DNA from: Chitinophagaceae bacterium DXS
GTDB taxonomy: Bacteria; Bacteroidota; Bacteroidia; Chitinophagales; Chitinophagaceae
Length of the DNA: 64,000 bases
Direction of reading: 5' to 3'
NCBI GenBank assembly: GCA_030345135.1
Contig: CP128386.1
Coordinates: 2,338,272 to 2,402,271 of the forward strand
The position numbers and the translations under genes were made by a program. Below, one piece after another: positions 54,391-62,736 of the stretch. Under the pieces are notes generated by a model, which ran no database searches, had not been told where the DNA came from, and saw only the letters and a list, made by a program, of their open reading frames with translations. Within the stretch, counting starts at the first letter, position 1. The number at the start of each line of letters is the position of its first letter.

Positions 54391-55194
54391 ATGCAGAAGA
54401 ATTTTTTTGTGACTGTTATTACATTGATTTTATCCGTAAACGCCTTTACACAATCAATCGCAATAAAAAATATATCATATAAAAGTAAAGACGGAAGCAT
54501 TAAACTTGAATTTCCGGTAATCAACTATTTTGACAGAAATATAGAACGGACAATAAATAAATGTATTCAAACCAGAATACTTGAACTTGACACAATTGGT
54601 CAATACAAATCTTCCCCTACTATGTTTAACAAATCCATATATAATGAGAAAGAAGGCGTAGGAGGCTTTATTTCACTTTCGTACGCAGTATATTGCACAG
54701 ATAAAATATTATCTATTCGATTTAAAGGAGAAACAATGGGTGTTTATCCTGACAGCTATGCCGATAATTACACTTTCAATTTAAAAAATGGAAAACTTCT
54801 ACAAATTGATGATTTAATTGTTAATAACTCATCCTTCAACATTTATGATACACTATACAACTTAAACAAATTGGAGATGGAGAATGAAATAATTGGGGTT
54901 GACAGCGATATTGTTGATCATGTACGGGCAATACTAGAAGAATCAATAAACGAAAGGAAAGCTGTTGACTTTTATATTTCTAATGACTCAATAACTTTTT
55001 TTCATAGTTCTGCAGGCTTTTCTCATGCGATGCGATGTTATGAAATGGATTTTAGGACAAATTTTTCAACTCAGGATATTGGAATTCACTTCACAGATAC
55101 AGGTAAATTGATTTTACTTGATCCTGCTAACACCGGTAAGAAAGAGAATCCGAGTAAACATATGATAATAAAATCGTCGAATTGGTATTATTAG
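54391..55194 (+). CDS. Secreted RsiV/DUF3298-like protein, candidate immunity to the GH19 effector
   Basis: A 267-residue protein with a cleavable signal (FFVTVITLILSVNAFTQ). The mature part starts with strands (IKLEFPVINYFDRNIERTIN). The core is ILSIRFKGETMGVYPDSYADNY, then FNLKNGKLLQIDDL, then a late strand VDFYISNDSITFFHSSAGFSH. This is the layout of DUF4163/DUF3298 proteins such as RsiV, which binds lysozyme. The gene directly follows a muramidase-type effector. A periplasmic inhibitor that protects the producer is therefore the leading idea. The family match is by motif and needs a profile search. Confidence 0.6.
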   Translation: MQKNFFVTVITLILSVNAFTQSIAIKNISYKSKDGSIKLEFPVINYFDRNIERTINKCIQTRILELDTIGQYKSSPTMFNKSIYNEKEGVGGFISLSYAVYCTDKILSIRFKGETMGVYPDSYADNYTFNLKNGKLLQIDDLIVNNSSFNIYDTLYNLNKLEMENEIIGVDSDIVDHVRAILEESINERKAVDFYISNDSITFFHSSAGFSHAMRCYEMDFRTNFSTQDIGIHFTDTGKLILLDPANTGKKENPSKHMIIKSSNWYY

Positions 55195-55308
55195 ATGATC
55201 ATAGTCCTTTGTCAGTATAAGAACCCATTTCAAACAATAAAAATAGTTGAGGCAAGATGTAAGAACTCATTAACTCCTACACCCCCTTTTCAACCCAACC
55301 CCTTTCCC

Positions 55309-57165
55309 ATGCAACTCAAAAATCAATTCACCAAAGAAGCCATCAAATCCCGCCTAATGGAAAACGCCTCCAGCCTTTGGGATGTAAAAAATGTAAACGC
55401 ACTTGATCCTTTTGTTAAGTTGTTGATGGAGGCATTTAGCACGGAAGTATATCGCGCGGCAAATGAAGTACAGAATATCGAAGGGCGGATATTAGATAAA
55501 ATTTCCCAGTTGCTTACCCCTACCTTTCTTACGATGCCACAATCCGCACACGCTGTTATGCGTGCAAGTCCTGCGGATGAAAGTTACCTTCTTAGTCCGT
55601 TTACCCCGTTTACGGCGAAGAAAAAAGCCACTGCTCACCAAAATAAGGATGCGCTCAGCGTACATTTTACGCCTGTTGACTACACTTTTTTGGTCAAGGC
55701 AAAAATTAATTGTATGGCTGCAGGTCACCAGGTTTTCGCTTTTGATTCCGCAGGCTTTAGACAGACCTTAGCAAGAACCTCGATGCCCCTTCCATGGGCG
55801 ACTTGCTATATCGGCATCGAAGCGTCCGGAGAACTTAATAATCTCAAAGATGCATCCCTTTACTTTGATTTCCCTTCACACATTACACAAAACTGGATCT
55901 ATCAGTTGCTGCCTTTGTGTAAGGCTGCAATAGGTAATGAACCGGTTGAGGTTTGTGCCGGACAAAAGTATGGACATGAAAATAATGTCAGCACAGAAGA
56001 GCAAATATTTGAGGCTCATGATATGATGTTGAAAATTACTGATAAAGTAAAATTGCTATATCAGCATAAATTTCTAACCATGAACGATTGCCCAATACCA
56101 ACTGCAATAAAGATTTCTGATCTACCGGATGACATAAAGAGCGCATTTAATATTCAAATTCTGAATGAGAGGCTGAGCAAAAAATTCATCTGGCTAAAAC
56201 TTAGTTTTCCCGCCAGTTTTACCTATGAAATCATGGAAGATATGCATATTCATCTCAATGCCTTTCCAGTTGTAAATCGTTCGTTTGTCAGCCATACACA
56301 CAATCTGCAATCGTTGTACAGCATCATTCCTTTAACGACTAATACGAGTGAGAGCTTTATGACTGTTCATCGTGTATCGGACAGCAACAACCGAACACTT
56401 ACTGAGATTCCTTACGGCCGGTCATCCACCAAAAAAACAGGCTATTATTCCCTGAGGTACGGCGGTGCAGAACGATTCGACAACAGGTCTGCACAGGATA
56501 TTGTAAATTACCTGATTGAACTTTGCCGTGACGAAGTGGTTGCTTTTTCTTCACTTGACCAGGATTTTATGATAACCATTCTTCAAACTCTCTCCAGAGA
56601 ACTGAATATTATTGAACATAAAGCCGCAAATACTGAAAAACAAATAAAGAAGACAACTACTTATCTTATTACGGAAGCCTTTGACATAAACAGCTTGCTT
56701 TTTGCTGAGTACTGGGTAACACAAAGCACACTGGCAAATAACATTCGTTCCGGCACTTTTCTAAAGGCTATGCAAACTTCCGCCCTGATACCTGAAGAAT
56801 GTGTGCTACTTAGCGAGACAACCGGTGGTAAAGAAAGCTTAAAATCCGGAGAACGCTTAAATGCGTATCGCTATAGCCTTGGTAGCAGAGACAGACTGGT
56901 TACCCAGGAAGACATCCGAAATTTTTGCAGGTATGAAATGGGCGATAAATTCAAAGATATTAAATTCTCAAAAGGACTGATGATCTCACCACATCCCAAA
57001 CAAGGTTATATCAGGACGCTAGATATAACCTTGACCCCTTACCGCTTTAATGAACTAAACAATTCTGAATGGAATCTTATTGCTAACGATCTATTGCACA
57101 AAATTAAAGGCAGCAGCTGCGGAGAAATTAACTACAGGATCTTTGTTGAGCAAACGTTGGAATAA
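55309..57165 (+). CDS. tssF: T6SS baseplate protein TssF
   Basis: A 618-residue TssF. The start at 55309 (MQLKNQFTKEAIKSRLMENAS) fits the family; the frame is open back to 55195, but the extra 38 residues are Pro- and Cys-containing and unlike TssF. Family features are DPFVKLLMEAFSTEVYRAANEV near the N-terminus (in short: VKLLMEAFSTE), ISQLLTPTFLTMPQSAHAVM-type sequence, and a C-terminal gp6-like domain. With TssG and TssE it builds the baseplate wedge. It is the last gene of the plus-strand operon, downstream of the effector module. Confidence 0.85.
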   Translation: MQLKNQFTKEAIKSRLMENASSLWDVKNVNALDPFVKLLMEAFSTEVYRAANEVQNIEGRILDKISQLLTPTFLTMPQSAHAVMRASPADESYLLSPFTPFTAKKKATAHQNKDALSVHFTPVDYTFLVKAKINCMAAGHQVFAFDSAGFRQTLARTSMPLPWATCYIGIEASGELNNLKDASLYFDFPSHITQNWIYQLLPLCKAAIGNEPVEVCAGQKYGHENNVSTEEQIFEAHDMMLKITDKVKLLYQHKFLTMNDCPIPTAIKISDLPDDIKSAFNIQILNERLSKKFIWLKLSFPASFTYEIMEDMHIHLNAFPVVNRSFVSHTHNLQSLYSIIPLTTNTSESFMTVHRVSDSNNRTLTEIPYGRSSTKKTGYYSLRYGGAERFDNRSAQDIVNYLIELCRDEVVAFSSLDQDFMITILQTLSRELNIIEHKAANTEKQIKKTTTYLITEAFDINSLLFAEYWVTQSTLANNIRSGTFLKAMQTSALIPEECVLLSETTGGKESLKSGERLNAYRYSLGSRDRLVTQEDIRNFCRYEMGDKFKDIKFSKGLMISPHPKQGYIRTLDITLTPYRFNELNNSEWNLIANDLLHKIKGSSCGEINYRIFVEQTLE

Positions 57166-57204
57166 TAATGGCTGTATCAGGAATGACCTGTCAAAAAAAA
57201 AATC

Positions 57205-57302
57205 AAAATTCAAAAGTAAAAATTCAAAAAATGAATGGTCCAAAAGAAAGGATTAATGACAGCATTAATGTTTTTTAATTTTGACTTTTTACTTTTGAAT
57301 TA
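57205..57302. terminator. A/T-rich inverted repeat between convergent tssF and tssR
   Basis: AATTCAAAAGTAAAAA with flanking A-runs (57207-57231) faces its inverse TTTTTACTTTTGAATT (57286-57302). A smaller ATTAATG-ACAG-CATTAAT hairpin (57252-57269) lies in the middle. The same word occurs after dinB and chbG. It probably ends transcription from both sides. Confidence 0.45.
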
Positions 57303-57313
57303 TTCCATCAGGA

Positions 57314-59692
57314 TCAAAACAACTGTTCTGCTATTAACGCATAATAAATTTGCCCGTTGGACATAAATGAATAAGTTTTATCACCCATATTCTCTTTCAT
57401 CCACAAGGACTTTTCCTTGAATGTTCTTAAAATTTGCAGAATCTCTTCCGTTGTCATTTTATGTTTCTTTTTAATCATATAAAGTTGTTTCGCCTGCCAT
57501 AAATCGTTATTCGTTTTATATCCTGTCATCAAATCCGTGGCTGTCGCAAAGGACAACCGTTTGTATGAGGCAACATCCTTCATACCACGCCTTCTTAAAA
57601 CTTCCTTTAGCTGCTTACAAATATTTCTGTAGATAAACCTCCGGCCGGGACGGCGCTGATCAAATAACTTTCCTAATTTTTCAAAGACGTTTTGCACTTG
57701 CAGGTATTCATCACCCGTCAACAATAAGCCAGGCTGAAAGCCATTTAACAGGGGATCGTTTTCGGAACTATGCAGCCGCGCAGGCACACAAAACAATGGA
57801 GATTCAAGCGGAACAGATTGTAAAAATGTAATAGGTAAATGCCTGTCGGCGTACGACGGAAAATATTTTTCATAACCATTTGCAACTGCAGTGTTGCGAA
57901 TGCCTACTGTTCTAAAAAATTGCCGGTATGAGTTGCGGATCGCCTGATTGTCACGTTGAATACTGCCAACAAGACTGTCTATATTCTTTTCCAGTAAATA
58001 AGGAGACATTACACGATTCTTGCCGGGAAAAATGACATATCCCGGCTCCATAGACCGGGCAGGATAATCCAGGTAATAAACACCGGAATCCCCGGTTAAT
58101 AGTGAAAAATCATTTTGTGCCAGGACTTGCCTCGAATCAATTAGCTTCTCTTTCTTAAGTTCTGCATTATTAGCCGAAACACTCATTACCAGATCTTTTC
58201 CCTGGATCACAAAATCATTAAATGACGGATGTGAAACATTATGCGTTTGAAAGACAAGTATTCGGGCATCCACCCTATTAACCGAACGGACAACGTCACT
58301 CCATGAAGTTCCCTCGTTCACATTGTTTCCAGCAGCCCCTATCAAAACAATTATATTACTTTCATTCTCATGCTTGTCCAACAGCTTCGCTCCCTGCATT
58401 ATACCGGCAAACATTGCCTGCGCCACGGTATCATTATTACATTTATTTATCTCAGTTAATTGCTTCTGGAAAAAAACGGCTAGCTCATCAATATCTTCAT
58501 GCAAGGGAAATACATTCGTTACATCTCTGCAACTGACTAAATTGTCCTTATACAAAACTGCTCCGTACCTGATATTTTTAAAACCGCTGGCACTTCGCAG
58601 GTTTGCATTCAATGACTGTAATGTATTCAACAAGCCACCAACGTATTTGCCGTTAGTCTTACCTCCATCTACAACAAAAACAATATTCAGATTATCCTGG
58701 GTGCGTATAGTTTTCCTGCATTCATCATAGCTAATTTTATTCCCCAAAACATTAATCGCAAAATTCCTGCTATAATCAAATATGTCTGTTAATACCATTG
58801 TTTTGACGTAGCTGTCTGCAGAATCATGTTTTATTACTCTTTCTAAAGGATATAATTCATCAATAACTTTCTTATTGCAGTTGTTGCCGCCCAGCGGGAA
58901 AGAAAGTGCACTTAACGCAGTATCTGTAAAAAAAAGTTCACCTTCTCTGGTGGTGTCATTCTTTAAAGTTGCCAGAAAAGACCGGTTTCCCCACAATTTT
59001 ATATAATCAGCATCTATCCAGCCAATCATATTTTGCTTGCAGTTATCAACGGTAAAATGTGCCATTTTTCCAACTAACCATCTTTTTCCATCGTCCGATT
59101 GTTTATAAACAAACAGCAGATCTCGCAAAGCCTGCTTCATGTGCTGCGTGTTGGTTAATGGCGAAGAAAAAGACAGCAACGAATCACTGACAATATTTGA
59201 AGAATAAGATTGTATGATGTTTTCATTCTTGAATACAGCAATTGCTTTTGTGGAGAACAATGACAACCGATCTTTTAATGTGCCGCGCCACAACAACAAA
59301 TTATTCTTATTTATCCAACCCAAATAATCGGCACTTTTAGCATCAATCTTATGATTCAGCGGTGTCTTCAATAATTTGGGATCGTACTTTATCAGTTCAA
59401 CAAAATCTCCTTTTTGTCCAACAACGTAACAGGCATCCATAAATGCAAGACTTTTAAACACAATATCATTTCCGGCTTTGGTGTATGTGAGATTTTCATT
59501 TCTGTCCGAAAACACTACCCAGTTCTCCTTTTCAGGAAAATAACCTGTTGTTAGCAAAAGATCTTCTCCCCGCAACCTATACAAGGTATTTGCCGGAGTT
59601 TTGGCGACAGTCATCTTTTTTGCAAAAAGTTGCGCCGACATGTTATTGATCATAGAGAAATAAACAAGGACAATCAGGCTGAAATTTTTCAT
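57314..59692 (-). CDS. tssR: T6SSiii envelope protein TssR
   Basis: A 792-residue exported protein (signal NFSLIVLVYFSMINNMSAQ). About 320 residues of beta-rich sequence have SH3-like stretches (GWINKNNLLLWRGTLKDRL and GWIDADYIKLWGNRSFLATL, two related repeats). A VWA-like domain follows (NIVFVVDGGKTNGKYV, about 345-530; the metal site is DGGKT rather than DxSxS). A helical C-terminal part of 250 residues comes last (EEILQILRTFKEKSLWMKEN). The size and place after tssP match TssR, a periplasmic component of the Bacteroidota subtype. It is the last gene of its operon. Confidence 0.8.
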   Translation of the reverse strand: MKNFSLIVLVYFSMINNMSAQLFAKKMTVAKTPANTLYRLRGEDLLLTTGYFPEKENWVVFSDRNENLTYTKAGNDIVFKSLAFMDACYVVGQKGDFVELIKYDPKLLKTPLNHKIDAKSADYLGWINKNNLLLWRGTLKDRLSLFSTKAIAVFKNENIIQSYSSNIVSDSLLSFSSPLTNTQHMKQALRDLLFVYKQSDDGKRWLVGKMAHFTVDNCKQNMIGWIDADYIKLWGNRSFLATLKNDTTREGELFFTDTALSALSFPLGGNNCNKKVIDELYPLERVIKHDSADSYVKTMVLTDIFDYSRNFAINVLGNKISYDECRKTIRTQDNLNIVFVVDGGKTNGKYVGGLLNTLQSLNANLRSASGFKNIRYGAVLYKDNLVSCRDVTNVFPLHEDIDELAVFFQKQLTEINKCNNDTVAQAMFAGIMQGAKLLDKHENESNIIVLIGAAGNNVNEGTSWSDVVRSVNRVDARILVFQTHNVSHPSFNDFVIQGKDLVMSVSANNAELKKEKLIDSRQVLAQNDFSLLTGDSGVYYLDYPARSMEPGYVIFPGKNRVMSPYLLEKNIDSLVGSIQRDNQAIRNSYRQFFRTVGIRNTAVANGYEKYFPSYADRHLPITFLQSVPLESPLFCVPARLHSSENDPLLNGFQPGLLLTGDEYLQVQNVFEKLGKLFDQRRPGRRFIYRNICKQLKEVLRRRGMKDVASYKRLSFATATDLMTGYKTNNDLWQAKQLYMIKKKHKMTTEEILQILRTFKEKSLWMKENMGDKTYSFMSNGQIYYALIAEQLF

Positions 59693-59752
59693 TGATAAAG
59701 GGTTGTAAAATACGCGTTATGGCAAGCAGAGAATGTAGTGAGCAGCAGTATA

Positions 59753-60673
59753 TTATCTTAGTTCTCTGCCCTGCTTTACTTCAATCAATTTCATGCATTT
59801 GAGATCTTCCTGTAAAATCAATTTAACTGATTGAATCTCGACATCTTTGTCGAACTGCAGACCGAGGCAATAGCTACTGAAATCATTTATTTTTTGCCCA
59901 TTGATCTTAACTGCAATCTTTTCACTGCGGCATAAATATTTATCCAGAAGATAATAGTAGTGCTTATTGAAGTTATTTCCATCTGCGATCTGCTGTAAAT
60001 GGAATTTAAAATCATTCTCACGCTGTCTGTATGCACTGTCAAAATTCAGTATACTATCCTGGCTCGCTTTAAAGGACGGATCAATATGAATGGTATGTCG
60101 TGCAGGGTATTCACTATTGTCCGTATACAGTAATACAGTATAATCGCCGGGAGCCTGGTAGAAATATTGAACAAAAGACTCCCTGGAATCAACTGTACTT
60201 GTTTCTCCAAACCGCCACCGGTATTGTTGCGCTCCCTTTCCGCCTGCCCGGAAAACGAGGTTTTCGAACTGCATTCCCGTTTGCGGCCCCTGGATGTAGG
60301 TGATTGAATCTTCGACAGCATATACCCTGGCCGTATCTTTTACAGTGACAAAAAAAGTATCCGTGTACTTATTGTTAATTGTCAGCAACACTGTATAGTT
60401 ACCCGGACGCTCGTATTGGTGATAACCCGAAGCAGAAAAAGATTGAGATCCATCTCCAAACAACCATCTCTGTTGTTTCGCAAAGCTTGTGCTATCCACA
60501 AAGAACATCGTATCCTTTAAAGAAATTACTCTTGGATAAACGATGGCAATTACATCTTCATTGGCTGGTAGAAGCTTTTTAACGCCAATCACATTAACAA
60601 GCACCAGAACAGCTACCAAAAATGGGAGCAATGCTATCTTAAATATGTTTCGATTGTAAAACATGCAAAACAA
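59753..60673 (-). CDS. tssP: T6SSiii envelope protein TssP (PKD domains)
   Basis: A 306-residue protein with one N-terminal membrane helix (IALLPFLVAVLVLVNVIGV) and two PKD-type Ig-like domains. The first contains RWLFGDGSQSFSASGYHQY and ends RPGNYTVLLTI. The second contains YRWRFGETST and APGDYTVLLYT. The C-terminal 80 residues have a Cys-containing strand region. In the Bacteroidota subtype TssP is a periplasmic part of the membrane complex. It overlaps closely with its neighbours: one base after the gene at 60674, and 60 bases before tssR. Confidence 0.78.
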   Translation of the reverse strand: MFCMFYNRNIFKIALLPFLVAVLVLVNVIGVKKLLPANEDVIAIVYPRVISLKDTMFFVDSTSFAKQQRWLFGDGSQSFSASGYHQYERPGNYTVLLTINNKYTDTFFVTVKDTARVYAVEDSITYIQGPQTGMQFENLVFRAGGKGAQQYRWRFGETSTVDSRESFVQYFYQAPGDYTVLLYTDNSEYPARHTIHIDPSFKASQDSILNFDSAYRQRENDFKFHLQQIADGNNFNKHYYYLLDKYLCRSEKIAVKINGQKINDFSSYCLGLQFDKDVEIQSVKLILQEDLKCMKLIEVKQGRELR

Positions 60674-61204
60674 TTAATTTGCCCTTGCAGCCTGAGCTGC
60701 GCGCAATTGATTCATTAAAATTTCTCCATCCTTATAGCCGATCTCACAATCCGTCAGTTGCTTCTGAAACATTTGCACATTTGCGACTTTTCGTTTCAGC
60801 GTAAGCATATCTTCGAAATAACTGGTAAGAAACGCGGCCATCTGGCGAAAACTGGCATAACGAATGTCATGCACGGTTACGTCGTCGGCCAGGTCGTTTA
60901 GTTCCTTCACCTGGCTTGTGATATCCGCCTCCACAATTGTGTTGAGCGTCCCGTTTTGCAATGCGGTAATCCTTTCAAACGTACTGTCAAAAAGTGCAGA
61001 AGCATACTTCTTTCTTTCATCAAACGCTCTTGCTTTTTTCAGATAAGCATTTTCTACTATCGACTTGGATGTAAAAGGGTTGTTGCTGTTCCGGAAAATA
61101 ATCCAGACAAGGAGCGATACTGTAAACACGAATATGCAAACAAGGTAAATAAGGTACTGACGTTTTTCTCTTCGTCCAAGGGTTATCAGGTTATCTCTTT
61201 CCAT
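60674..61204 (-). CDS. Small single-span T6SSiii membrane protein (TssO/TssQ type)
   Basis: A 176-residue protein with a basic cytoplasmic tail (RREKRQY), one membrane helix (LIYLVCIFVFTVSLLVWIIF, about 17-36) and a long helical, probably coiled periplasmic part (ERITALQNGT, ITSQVKELNDLADDV, MLTLKRKVANVQMFQKQL). The architecture is the same as that of the gene just upstream. The two small proteins together fill the TssO and TssQ positions of the Bacteroidota membrane complex; I cannot assign this one firmly. It is five bases after its upstream neighbour and one base before tssP. Confidence 0.65.
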   Translation of the reverse strand: MERDNLITLGRREKRQYLIYLVCIFVFTVSLLVWIIFRNSNNPFTSKSIVENAYLKKARAFDERKKYASALFDSTFERITALQNGTLNTIVEADITSQVKELNDLADDVTVHDIRYASFRQMAAFLTSYFEDMLTLKRKVANVQMFQKQLTDCEIGYKDGEILMNQLRAAQAARAN

Positions 61205-61209
61205 GGGTG

Positions 61210-61710
61210 CTAATTGGCCAATTGATTATGTCTTAATATGGAATTTCTGATTGAAGTGTTCTTGTCCATACAACTGCGGAGATCTCTTTTCAACAGGTCC
61301 TCAGCATTGTGAATCTTTACAAGTGAATCTTTTAAAAGGATCATTGCATTCAACCGGTTCAAAACATAAGTATAAGTTGAAAAATGATTGCTGCTATCTT
61401 CGCCCACTTGCCTGGCGATACGGTCTTTTTGATCGGCAATAAACTTTTCTAAAAAAATGTAATTGTCAACTTTGTCAGCATCGATATAAGAAAGGCTTTT
61501 ATACAGCGAGTCCATTTGATCCTGGAGCACGAGTTGTTTATTAATGATGTTCTTGTAATCCTGTATTTTAGATAGATAGACGGACTTTTGCTTTTGAGCG
61601 GCCCATACAAAAAAATAGACAGGTAATAAAGACGCACAGACGAGAATGACAAATAGCAGCCAAAAATAAAGGGTCTTCTTTATGATCTCATTTCTGTTAT
61701 GAGCTATCAT
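61210..61710 (-). CDS. tssO: T6SSiii membrane protein TssO
   Basis: A 166-residue single-span protein. The membrane helix is TLYFWLLFVILVCASLLPVY (about 13-32), followed by a coiled-coil periplasmic part (QDQMDSLYKSLSYIDADKVD, YIFLEKFIADQKDRIA, LNRLNAMILLKDSLVKI). The D-S-L and Y-I-F-L blocks fit TssO as I know it. It is the first gene of the tssO, small membrane protein, tssP, tssR operon. A TATATTTG box at 61733-61740 precedes the start by 23 bases. Confidence 0.65.
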   Translation of the reverse strand: MIAHNRNEIIKKTLYFWLLFVILVCASLLPVYFFVWAAQKQKSVYLSKIQDYKNIINKQLVLQDQMDSLYKSLSYIDADKVDNYIFLEKFIADQKDRIARQVGEDSSNHFSTYTYVLNRLNAMILLKDSLVKIHNAEDLLKRDLRSCMDKNTSIRNSILRHNQLAN

Positions 61711-61732
61711 AGAAATTCGGGGTTTAGGGCCA

Positions 61733-61740
61733 CAAATATA
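61733..61740 (-). promoter_or_regulatory. Candidate -7 box of the tssO operon
   Basis: TATATTTG on the minus strand fits TAnnTTTG and would give a leader of about 16 bases. No TTTG is visible 20 bases further upstream, so the match is partial. Confidence 0.35.
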
Positions 61741-61891
61741 TAATATTCATACTACATGTGTTATTTTTTTTATGTTTGCATAATACTTTGCTTGCGGAGA
61801 TTTTGCCTTCTATCCCAACTTCCTTCTGCATCAAGTTTTTTTGAGTTAATTTTCTCACCCATTATTTGTGTTCACCACTCAATAACCGTCT

Positions 61892-62365
61892 ATGCAGATG
61901 AAACAATATCTTATCGACACATTTCTTTTCAATGATGCGACCAACAAGCAATTGCTTCAAAAAATAAAAATGCTGCCGGAACCTTCGGAAGCTATCGCGT
62001 TTTTCAGTCATCTGATCAACAGCCAGTACAAGTGGATGGCGCGCATCAAACACGAAACCAGGGCCCCACAAATGGATTGGTGGTTGCCAGTTTATCCAAT
62101 GGAGGCTTTAGAAAAAGAATGGACAAAAAGTCTTGCACTATGGATTGATTACATACAACAAAAAGAAGACGAAGAGTTAATGAAAGAAGTAACGTTTATC
62201 GGCTACGATGGCACCCTTTGGGCTGCTACCTCAATAGATATTGCGTTACAACTTAACTATCACTCCATTCATCACCGCGCACAAATTCAAACACTCATCC
62301 GCAAGCAGGGATTGGAGCCCGATTTTGTGGATTATATTGGAACGAGATACCGGAGGGTGAAGTAA
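61892..62365 (+). CDS. DinB-family protein
   Basis: A 157-residue four-helix-bundle protein of the DinB/YfiT-like group. Metal ligands are His in FFSHLINSQYKWM and the pair in LQLNYHSIHHRAQI, the usual H...HxxxH arrangement. Family members are metal-binding and include thiol transferases; the reaction here is unknown. ATG codons at 61892 and 61898 are both possible. It is not part of the T6SS operons and is divergent from tssO. Confidence 0.8.
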   Translation: MQMKQYLIDTFLFNDATNKQLLQKIKMLPEPSEAIAFFSHLINSQYKWMARIKHETRAPQMDWWLPVYPMEALEKEWTKSLALWIDYIQQKEDEELMKEVTFIGYDGTLWAATSIDIALQLNYHSIHHRAQIQTLIRKQGLEPDFVDYIGTRYRRVK

Positions 62366-62736
62366 GTTAAAAGTAAAAATTCAAAACCTTTATTGTCGGG
62401 CTAAAATTTCGAAATAGTAATTGCTTGACAATGGTCATGCTCACTCATTTTAATCTAATCAAGAACATTAATTCGATTTATACAATCCCGAAGGGATGGA
62501 ATTATTATAGCAATAGCTAAATTAAATATTCAAAACCCTGAAAGGGTGGCACAATAAATGTAATGTCAACCCTTCGGGTTTTAAAAATAGGGCGTATCTC
62601 TTTTTCTATAATAATTCCATCCCTTCGGGATTATGTTAACCTGTTCTAAAAAATTCCTTCGCTTTAATCAACGTAAAACGTACAACTTATAACGTACAAC
62701 CACTTCGCACTCTTTTGACTTTTGAATTTTTACTTT
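62366..62736. repeat. Nested inverted repeats between dinB and the deacetylase gene
   Basis: The outer arms are AAGTAAAAATTCAAAA (62371-62386) and its inverse (62720-62735). The inner arms are a perfect 27-bp pair at 62484-62510 and 62606-62632, each holding ATCCCGAAGGGAT. The centre has CCCTGAAAGGG (near 62555) and ACCCTTCGGGT (62570s). ACGTACAACTTATAACGTAC words lie at 62670-62700. No gene is visible. Confidence 0.65.

Noticed and set aside
55195..55308. 38-residue N-terminal extension of TssF
   Set aside because: It directly abuts the previous stop but reads unlike TssF, whereas ATG at 55309 gives the expected N-terminus.
37430..61710. Extracellular contractile injection system or phage tail instead of T6SS
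   Set aside because: ClpV-type TssH, TssK, TssN/O/P/R-type membrane proteins and Hcp/VgrG of the T6SSiii kind are present, while tail-fibre, tape-measure and phage head genes are absent.
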